DNA from: Rhizophagus clarus
Taxonomy: Eukaryota; Glomeromycota; Glomeromycetes; Glomerales; Glomeraceae
Reading direction: 5' to 3'
Assembly: GCA_015698045.1 (NCBI GenBank)
Contig: BLAL01000044.1
Span: forward strand, 1,456,501-1,520,500
DNA length: 64,000 nt
Shown: piece by piece, positions 57,226 to 64,000 of the stretch
How positions within the stretch are numbered: position 1 is the stretch's first letter
How the letters are laid out: the number at the start of each line of letters is the position of its first letter
Notes under the pieces: model-generated
The model's input: the letters and a program-made list of their open reading frames with translations, nothing else
The model's database searches: none
Told to the model about the DNA's origin: nothing
Made by a program: the position numbers and the translations under genes

Positions 57226-59484
57226 ATGCCTCGTAAAAGATATAAGGATAAAATTTCGGACTTTTTTGATAATTCGTTAAATACTAAGTCTGCCTCAAAG
57301 GAAAAAGGTGTATTAAGCAAAAGGTCGCATTCCGAAAGCACTGAAAGTGATAGTAGCCTCACTAAAATGCACCCTCGTAACAGATATAAGGATAAATCTC
57401 CAGATTTTTCTGTTCTTGCATTTAAATATCCGTCCTTTTATCCTTTGTAAGTAATTTCTCGTGTTCTAATATTAATTTTTAATAGTCTATGAAATTTATC
57501 GTGTCTATTTATAGTGTGCATTATTCCAAAGAGGGTAAACCTTTTATTGACTATAAAAATCCAGAGGCAGTCCGGTAAGAAAAATTTTTTGATTTTTCAT
57601 GTTTGTTTTAACGATTAATTGTGATAAATTTTTTGTTAGTGAGCTTACATACTGCTTATTACGTGAAGACTTTAATCTATTCCTAGACATACCCCTAGAT
57701 ACTTTGTGTCCTCCGGTAATTAATCAGTTGATAACTTTGATTACGTTATGTCGAATTTATCTTATCTATCTTATATTAACTTGCAATATTTAAAAGGTTC
57801 CAAGCAGGTAACTTGTCTCAATCCACGATCTTCACTGGATCAGAATTTCACAATCCATTTGTTTAAATTAAAGACTGAATTATATCCACTGGATAGAAGA
57901 TTTGGTATCATCAACGGAATCTCATGAAGAATCGGGTCAACATACTGTCTATGGAATAGATATGTAAGCGCAAAATAAACATTGGCTCGTATTTCTAGAA
58001 TAATGGGCTAATATATTCGTGTTGATTCTAGTGGTACCGGAGCTTCTTGTATTTATCCATTGCTTGGATGTACATTGAATAAGAATTGGGTATTTTTAGC
58101 TACCGGTAAATACTCAACAATTCAGTGTTTACTTGTTTGTATATACCTTAACATTTACTACACGTTATCAACTAGATATCGATGAAAAGGCTGTAAAGTA
58201 TGCTAAAGATAATGTGCAGAGGAATAGCTTGGATGATAGAATTACAGTGCATTACAATAAAATGGGCAAAAAAATCCTTTTAGACGAAAACATGATAAAG
58301 GATACAACTCTCAAGTAAATATCTTATTTATGGTTATCACCTGTTATTTATTCTTACAGTTTTTATACTTTGATTTAGATTTTCATTTTGTATGTGTAAC
58401 CCACCATTTTATGAGAATCAGGAGGAATACGAAAAAGGAGTAGAGAACAAATTAACCACCCCTCATTCGGTACCTAATAAAATTTCCTTTTTTATAATAA
58501 ACTACTTGAAAAAAAATATTCAATTAATGGATTTTATTTTTAGGTATGCACTGGATCATCTAATGAAATGTTTACACCAGGTGGCGAGTTTCAATTTATT
58601 AAGGATATTTTAGAAGAAAGTTTGTTTTTACGTACAAAAATTCGGTACATAATCAATTTTGAGAAAAAGTAAATGCTTTTTAAGAGGTGTTTTTAAGAGG
58701 TGTTTAATACTTTAAATTTAGTTGGTATACATCAAAAATTGGACGATTAGAAACGGTTAATAAAATGGTCTGTGAATTGAAAAAAGTAGGAGTACGTATC
58801 ATTTATTATTTGTAATAATTAATAAAAACCGAAGATTATATATAATATATTTTTTTGTTATATTAAGATAGATAACTACGTAATAACTGAATTTTGTCAA
58901 GGATTTACGCGAAGATGGGGAATAGGGTGGTCATTTGGAACTCAACGTCCAACTTTTGTAAGAAAACAACATATATCGAATTTTTCATTTAATATGATTT
59001 GATTTTAAACAACGGCCTGAGAATTAATTTTCCAATTCGTTTTCTTTTGTAGAGTGACTTGCAACCTGTCTCCAAGAAACTTAGAAAGTCGGCACCACCA
59101 AAAAATGAATTTTGTGTTATTCTGCCGATAAACATGATAGAAGTTTTCAAGTTTTTACGACATCTCTTCGATGAATTGGAAGTTATTGGACAATGGGACG
59201 AAGAAGTCAATACATTCTATGGTAGCGCACAAATCAATACTTGGTCACGTGCTGCAAGAAGGGCTAAGTCTAAATCAGAATCGCAAAAGACTCCTATAAA
59301 GCGGAAAGCAGGGGATGAAGATCTATTCGAATTTTCGTGCAATCTTGAACCTTTGGATGTAAGTACTAGGGTAATTGTTTCATGGACAAATGGTAAAGAT
59401 AGGAATATATTCGAATCTTTTTATCTCCATATTAAAAAACGGTTAGAGCAAGAATTTATTAATAAACCCGATAAACCAGTATAA
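57226..59484 (+). CDS. METTL16: RNA N6-adenosine methyltransferase METTL16-like
   Basis: SAM-dependent m6A writer for structured RNAs (U6 snRNA A43 in known homologues), nuclear. Exons: 57226-57446, 57515-57574, 57640-57715, 57797-57807, 57874-57963, 58032-58105, 58176-58314, 58379-58469, 58544-58644, 58722-58791, 58868-58957, 59053-59484; 484 aa. Family core: MHPRNRYKDKSPDFSVLAFK, LLREDFNLFLDIPLDTLCPP, SRLNYIHWIEDL, SAM site GIDIGTGASCIYPLLG, catalytic NPPF at residues 231-234, PGGEFQFIKDIL, TEFCQGFTRRWGIGWSF. The C-terminal vertebrate-specific regions are absent; a Lys-rich linker and an alpha/beta tail follow instead. An extra N-terminal copy of the motif PRKRYKDK precedes the normal start motif. 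Exon 4 is an 11-nt microexon. Confidence 0.93.
57797..57807 (+). other. 11-nt microexon of the METTL16-like gene
   Basis: GTTCCAAGCAG lies between TTTAAAAG and GTAACT. It supplies VPS plus two bases of an Arg codon between LCPP and LNYIHWIEDL, exactly where animal METTL16 has a short V-P-x-R link. Skipping it would shift the frame. Confidence 0.8.
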
Positions 59485-59856
59485 ATCGAAAAAAAAAAAA
59501 AATTATATTCGAAACTTGTAATTTATGCATGCGCCCCTATTTTGTCCATGGTTTTTTTCTGTTTTCATAATTCCTAGACAATCATTATGTCCTCATTTAT
59601 CATCGCTACATTTGCTAAACTTATAAGTAAATAAATAAATAAATAATCAAAAAATTATCCAATTGTTTGATTTAGCCTTAAAATGAAGTAATGTAAATGT
59701 AGAAAGTTATGACGACAGATCTGTTTCACATTGTAAGAGTTAGGTAATGTAGTAGGGTAGCTAAAATTATATATATATATACATATGCTTCATAGTTAAA
59801 AATAATTATTTTAACTTTATCTCGTTATTTGAAATATTATCATAAACAAGAAAAAA
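59485..59856. other. intergenic region, no gene seen
   Basis: 372 bp between two plus-strand genes, with AAATAAATAAATAAATAA at about 59629-59646 and an AT repeat at 59769-59780. Presumably the METTL16 3' UTR and the promoter of the next gene. Confidence 0.5.
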
Positions 59857-61140
59857 ATGACAAAAAGAGAAATAATTATAATAACAAGTTTTTTAATTAG
59901 CATAACTTGGATTATCGTGATATTTTTCACTATTAAATTTTCTTCACAGACCAAAATTTCAGATAATTACATAATAAATCCAGAATCAAGTATAAACGAT
60001 TCATATTTATTTGATAAAGAATTAAATCAAAAATTTTGTGGGTCATCAAAATGTAAATTCCTATTTCCATATAGTATTTCTGAACAAGAAACAAAAGCTC
60101 AAAAACATATCAATCAATATGCTCAAATGGCACAAAAACTTGATCGTATATTGGTATTAACGAATGTTGGTAAATCAACAATTAAATCATGTTTAAAATA
60201 TCCATTTAATTATTATTATTCAATAGAATCTCTTCAAAAGAATTTTCCTGAATTAAAATTGATGACACAAGAACAATTTCACGGATGGATAAAATCACGA
60301 AATAAAAAACCTTCTTCTCAACAAATAATTATTCAAGAAAATCGTAATAGAGAATTTCATGATTTTGTTCAAGATCAATCAAATATGATTTTAAAAGAAA
60401 GAGATTTATGTTTAAATGAATTTGATTTTGATAATATTAAACATTATAATTTAACTATAGGTGGACGTTATTGGAGAGATGTTCAAAGTTTAAAAGATTT
60501 ATCAAATTTTATTGTTGATAATTTAAAACCATTTGATGATATTGAAATTTTATTAATGAAACAAAATTTCTATTATCCATTATTTCCGAACTATATTCCT
60601 GATATAAAATATTCCTCTCATATAATTAAAAAAGCCATTACAATATCTCAACAATTACAACCGTATATAGCAGCTCAATGGAGAATGGAAACAGGAAATC
60701 CTTTAAATATGCCAAAATGTGCTGAAAAATTAGTTTCACATTTAGAAGATTTAAAAAAGATTTATAATATCAAAAATGTTTATTTTGCTACCGATTATCC
60801 TTTAAATTATTCTTTACGTCAATCCTTTACATTTCATGAAATTAAAAAATATCATGGTAAAGCTATTGATATTTTAAGAGAAAATATTGATTTCTTTAGT
60901 TGGTTAAATTTTACTCCAACTGATCAATTTGGAAATGAAATGTTTATTAATGAATTTGCTCTTAGTGGTATACCGGGTATTTTAGATAAAATTGTATGTA
61001 GTAGAGCAAAGATCTTTTTAGTCGCTCCTCCGGAATGTAGAAGAAAGATGAGTTCTTATACTTCAATGATTAATTCTGAAAGAAAAGCCTTGATGGAAGA
61101 TAAAGTTGAAGGAATTGAAAATATAAGCTTAGAATGGTGA
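59857..61140 (+). CDS. O-fucosyltransferase-like glycosyltransferase, type II membrane protein
   Basis: A single exon of 427 aa. An N-terminal transmembrane anchor (about residues 5-27, IIIITSFLISITWIIVIFFT) is followed by a lumenal domain, as in Golgi glycosyltransferases. The C-terminal half has the O-FucT (GT-B, PF10250-like) pattern: YIAAQWRMETGN (the GDP-fucose HxRxxx-type motif, here QWRME), NVYFATDYPLN, a TFHEIKKYHGKAI segment, GIPGILDKIVCSRAKIFL and CRRKMSSYTSMINSER. The R in the SSYTSMI..ER ending and the ATD motif are typical of the nucleotide-sugar site. Donor and acceptor are not proven. Cys-rich positions (FCGSSKC) near the N terminus suggest disulphides. Confidence 0.8.
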   Translation: MTKREIIIITSFLISITWIIVIFFTIKFSSQTKISDNYIINPESSINDSYLFDKELNQKFCGSSKCKFLFPYSISEQETKAQKHINQYAQMAQKLDRILVLTNVGKSTIKSCLKYPFNYYYSIESLQKNFPELKLMTQEQFHGWIKSRNKKPSSQQIIIQENRNREFHDFVQDQSNMILKERDLCLNEFDFDNIKHYNLTIGGRYWRDVQSLKDLSNFIVDNLKPFDDIEILLMKQNFYYPLFPNYIPDIKYSSHIIKKAITISQQLQPYIAAQWRMETGNPLNMPKCAEKLVSHLEDLKKIYNIKNVYFATDYPLNYSLRQSFTFHEIKKYHGKAIDILRENIDFFSWLNFTPTDQFGNEMFINEFALSGIPGILDKIVCSRAKIFLVAPPECRRKMSSYTSMINSERKALMEDKVEGIENISLEW

Positions 61141-61685
61141 AAATAATTTACGGCTAATGTGGTTAATATGTATAATAACATTTTATTTGTAATAATATGA
61201 TTACGATTACATAAATCAATTGTATTTGTATTCAACGCCATAGTTACATACATATTAGTATAACTTAATTAATCTAGTCCGTAGTTTGGCGAAGTCGTTA
61301 ATAAATAATAAATAATATGAATAGGTGATGATATTATCAAAATGCGAAACAGTTCGGATGAAACTTTTAAATCTCTCTATCTAATAAGCACGTAATTATT
61401 ATGCAGACGTTCAAGATCATACTGCATAATAATATTTATTATTTTTAACAGTTATTTAAGCTAAATGATGTACAAGTAAAAAAATGTATATTTATACATA
61501 TTTATGCAACAATAATTTATTCCGCACCATCTGAAAAATATCCGTATGAAGAAGTACTTCTGTTACACAATAAAAATAGTTGAAATAATTATTACTGCAT
61601 ATAATAATAAATGCTGGACGAAATGCATTATCGAAAACTTAAAACTTGAAAATAAGCTTGCTTTTTATTTACGGGCTGTTATGTA
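61141..61685. other. intergenic region, no gene seen
   Basis: 3' flank of the glycosyltransferase gene, up to the left end of the Tc1/mariner-like element. A+T-rich with TAATAATAATA stretches; no frame. Confidence 0.5.
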
Positions 61686-62603
61686 CAGGCCTGGTCATAA
61701 GTATCTGTACCCCAATATTTTTTGAAGTCATGTGATAACCTACCCTAAAAATTTCCAGGGTTGAAGGTCATTCTTAATCTTGATCATTTACAAAATTAGA
61801 GGTTTGTATAACATATAAATCAGGAGTTAGATGATCGGTGAATTTTAGCTGCAAAATGACGATCTTTTCTAATAAATTATACAAAACAGTTTTTTGTGCG
61901 CAAATATTCAATCAAATTAAAGTGAAATTTTGAAAAAATAGTTACTTACATTTATTATAATTAAGATTATAGCCATTTATTGGGCCAAGAATAACATTAA
62001 AATAAAGTCTTAAATAATGAAAAAAATCATATCATATGCAAAAAATCCATTTTTATAGTGATTTTTTTAGCTCTGAGGTTTAGTAAACCAATTTGCTTTC
62101 AGTAGAACCTCAATACTCATTTTATGCATAATATCTATAAAAGGGATCTCTTGGCTTATTCCTATAAGTTTTTTAGTAAATATAATTTAGAGTAAATTCT
62201 GCATAAAGTTAATAATTCTAAACACCATTCAAAAATCACAATAAAATAAAAGGAAGATTATAACATAATTAAAATTCTCTGGCTATGCATCTAATTTGAT
62301 TAAAACTCTAGAAAAACGTTTAATGACTCTTAAAAAATTAATATATCAAAAAAAAATTCTATATAACTAAGAGGTCAGGGCATGAAATAATAAAAAAATG
62401 AAAATATTCACGTAAAAGAAGATAACTTTTTTTGAAACACAAAATTTACCGATCATCTAATTCCTGATCTACGTATCATAAAAGCCTGTAATTTTACATA
62501 TTATCAAGGTTATTATTGTACTTGAATTTAAAAAAAAATTTTAATGAAAGTTGTTATTTAACTTCAGAAATTACAGGGGTACAGTTACTTATGTCCAGGA
62601 CTG
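61686..62603. mobile_element. Tc1/mariner-like non-autonomous element, copy 2 (918 bp)
   Basis: Left end CAGGCCTGGTCATAAGTATC, then TGTACCCC; right end, as reverse complement, CAGTCCTGGACATAAGTAAC, then TGTACCCC. The roughly 28-bp inverted termini are each followed outward by TA (61684-61685 and 62604-62605), the target of Tc1/mariner elements. The inner halves are partly inverted repeats (GTTAGATGATCGGTGAATTTT against AAATTTACCGATCATCTAA). No transposase frame. Homologous to 36284-37192; its ends are better preserved, so it is the younger copy. Confidence 0.8.
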
Positions 62604-62739
62604 TAATTACTACGTTACGAGGTAGATTTACAAAAAAAAAAAAAAATTTCAAAATTTCAGACTAGTCTATAAAAAATTTGTAGTTTGAGATAATATCAAC
62701 AAATGTTGCAAGAATTAAGCAAAAGGTCCAAACAACATA

Positions 62740-63384
62740 TTAGTTATGAATTCCGATAGCATTCTCATTTGTTGAGACACCTTTACCACGTGATACATTT
62801 GTTGCATCTAAAAAAAAAGAAAACAATTAAACAAATTAAACAAATTAAATAAAAAATATATAAATATATATAAATAATCAAAATATTAAAATATTAAACG
62901 ATATTGATTAACTTACTATACTCTTTAATGTTTCCTCTACGTTGATTATGAAAAGTACCATTTTCAAGAATGTAGTTTATAACATCTGTATCTTTCGATG
63001 TGCTGAAAACATTTTCTAGTGTTTGTTTTGAGGGACGACCAGCAAAACCTTCACTACCATTCGAAGATTCATACACTTCAAACGCTATCATAAAAATTTA
63101 ATATTAAATTATACGCATCAAAAAATTCGTAAAAAACGAAACAAAGAAAAGATGGTCAAAACAAACTTTGAACAACTTCAGTAAGTGGAATTGATTTATC
63201 TTTTCGCCATCTCAAAACCTAAGAATCAATCAAAAAGATACGTTCAGGCCTTGAAAAAAAAAAAATTGTTTAATTTATTTAATTTATTTAAATGTACCTC
63301 ATCAGGATATGCAAAAACGAAATACTCTTCACGACTATTTTTTGGTTTGTAAATAACACGAACTTCTTCTTGTGGAGCTGCCAT
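62740..63384 (-). CDS. SBDS N-terminal-domain protein (Rtc3/YHR087W-like), 124 aa
   Basis: Stand-alone version of the SBDS N-terminal (FYSH) domain, as in yeast Rtc3, which is linked to RNA metabolism. Exons: 63298-63384, 63167-63218, 62917-63084, 62740-62807. Sequence features: RVIYKPKNSREEYFVFAYPD, EVLRWRKDKSIPLTEVVQ, TFEVYESSNGSEGFAGRPSK, LENVFSTSKDTDVINYILE, matching the SBDS pattern of a KW/RW-KDKSIPL strand-helix and the G-x-GRxSKQxLENxFGT turn. The C-terminal RNA-binding domains of full SBDS are absent. The last 24 residues are a Ser/Asn-rich tail. Confidence 0.85.
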
Positions 63385-63659
63385 CTTTGATTTTATTTTC
63401 AAAAAGTTAAAATTTTAAATTTCTTGAAGAAATGTCTTTATAAGAATTTATTGGGAAAAATGATTATGTATTTTAATCGAAAGATTGAACGAGTTTTTAT
63501 ATACATTTTTAGTGATAAATGACATCATAATTATAAATATAATTATGTCATTATTATCGTATAGAGGCAGTCGATTAAATCTAAAATTAGGATGGGCCCA
63601 TTTCATTGAATGAAAAACGAACACATGATTTAATTATAAACAATGGCGCAGTGTTAATT

Positions 63660-64000
63660 TTAGTCGTATACAATTGTATCATCCAATTCCATTACATAAT
63701 CTTCGATGTTAATATCATCTCTTCCCCTCAAGTCTTCAATACCTTGCATGCCGTTATTTCCATTAACTCCATTAACTCCATTACTTCGTGTAGGAGGTCC
63801 TTTAGGACCTTCTTTCCTAGTACCATCCAATTTCCTTATTCCCTCAAGAGACATTACGAAAGTGGGTCTTATTTTGTGAACTTCGCTTGTAGTGAGATTT
63901 TTCATCTGAAGATTAAAATAAGTTTATTTCATCATTTTCGACATTTTTCAATAAATATATTTCAGTGATATAAATTTACCTTAAGACCGTTAACATCTAA
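63660..64000 (-). CDS. 3' end of an unrecognised gene (runs off the window)
   Basis: Two exon pieces: 63980-64000 (LDVNGLK, continuing beyond the window) and 63660-63905, joined by a 74-nt intron with GTAAAT/TTCAG borders. The last 81 residues read MKNLTTSEVHKIRPTFVMSL, a basic Gly/Lys/Arg stretch, a low-complexity NGVNGVNGNNGMQG run and an acidic C terminus (DDINIEDYVMELDD). No domain recognised. The gene is partial, so nothing is said about its function. Confidence 0.6.

Noticed and set aside
1-64000. tRNA, rRNA or riboswitch genes
   Set aside because: No cloverleaf with A/B boxes or rRNA-like block was recognised by eye; a covariance-model scan would be needed to exclude them.

Overview
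The window looks like nuclear DNA of a filamentous fungus, most likely an arbuscular mycorrhizal fungus close to Rhizophagus (Glomeromycotina). This is inferred from the very high A+T content, genes broken by many short introns (about 60-110 nt) with GTAAGT/GTATGT-like donors, fungal gene families (class I myosin with an acidic Arp2/3-activating tail, VNX1-type vacuolar antiporter, COQ4, CGR1) and abundant decayed transposons. Gene models were built by hand from frame continuity and splice sites. For every complete multi-exon model the exon lengths sum to a whole number of codons.

Layout. (1) 1-28.5 kb is a normal gene-rich block: class I myosin (+), VNX1-like antiporter (-), orotate phosphoribosyltransferase (+), COQ4 (-), the KEOPS subunit Cgi121 (+), a SANT/Myb protein (+), a small mitochondrial-looking membrane protein (-), a multi-pass membrane protein (+), a mitochondrial RbfA-like factor (+), a PP4R1-like HEAT-repeat protein (-) and a DUF2358-like mitochondrial-looking protein (-). 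(2) 28.5-53.9 kb is a repeat compartment with no convincing intact host gene. It holds a PIF/Harbinger remnant, a 120-bp minisatellite, three copies of a 1.1-kb unit carrying a minus-strand ORF family, a trihelix-Myb pseudogene, 50-bp arrays flanking a Tc1/mariner-like element, several hAT-like non-autonomous elements (two of them nested), a 176-bp array carrying a small TIR element, inverted-repeat elements, and a LINE-type ORF1-only insertion with a perfect 17-bp target duplication. (3) 53.9-64 kb is gene-rich again: PUS1 (-), CGR1 (+), METTL16 (+), an O-fucosyltransferase-like enzyme (+), a second copy of the Tc1/mariner-like element, an SBDS-N/Rtc3-like protein (-) and the 3' end of an unrecognised gene (-).

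Functionally the right-hand genes lean to RNA biology: pseudouridylation, rRNA processing, m6A methylation and an SBDS-domain protein. PUS1 and CGR1 share a very short divergent promoter. The left-hand genes are unrelated housekeeping functions. The most unusual splicing signals are a putative U2-type AT-AC intron in PUS1, a GC-AG intron in the PP4R1 gene, an 11-nt microexon in METTL16, a 14-nt microexon in the myosin, and a myosin start codon that is the last triplet of its exon. No tRNA, rRNA or CRISPR array was seen.
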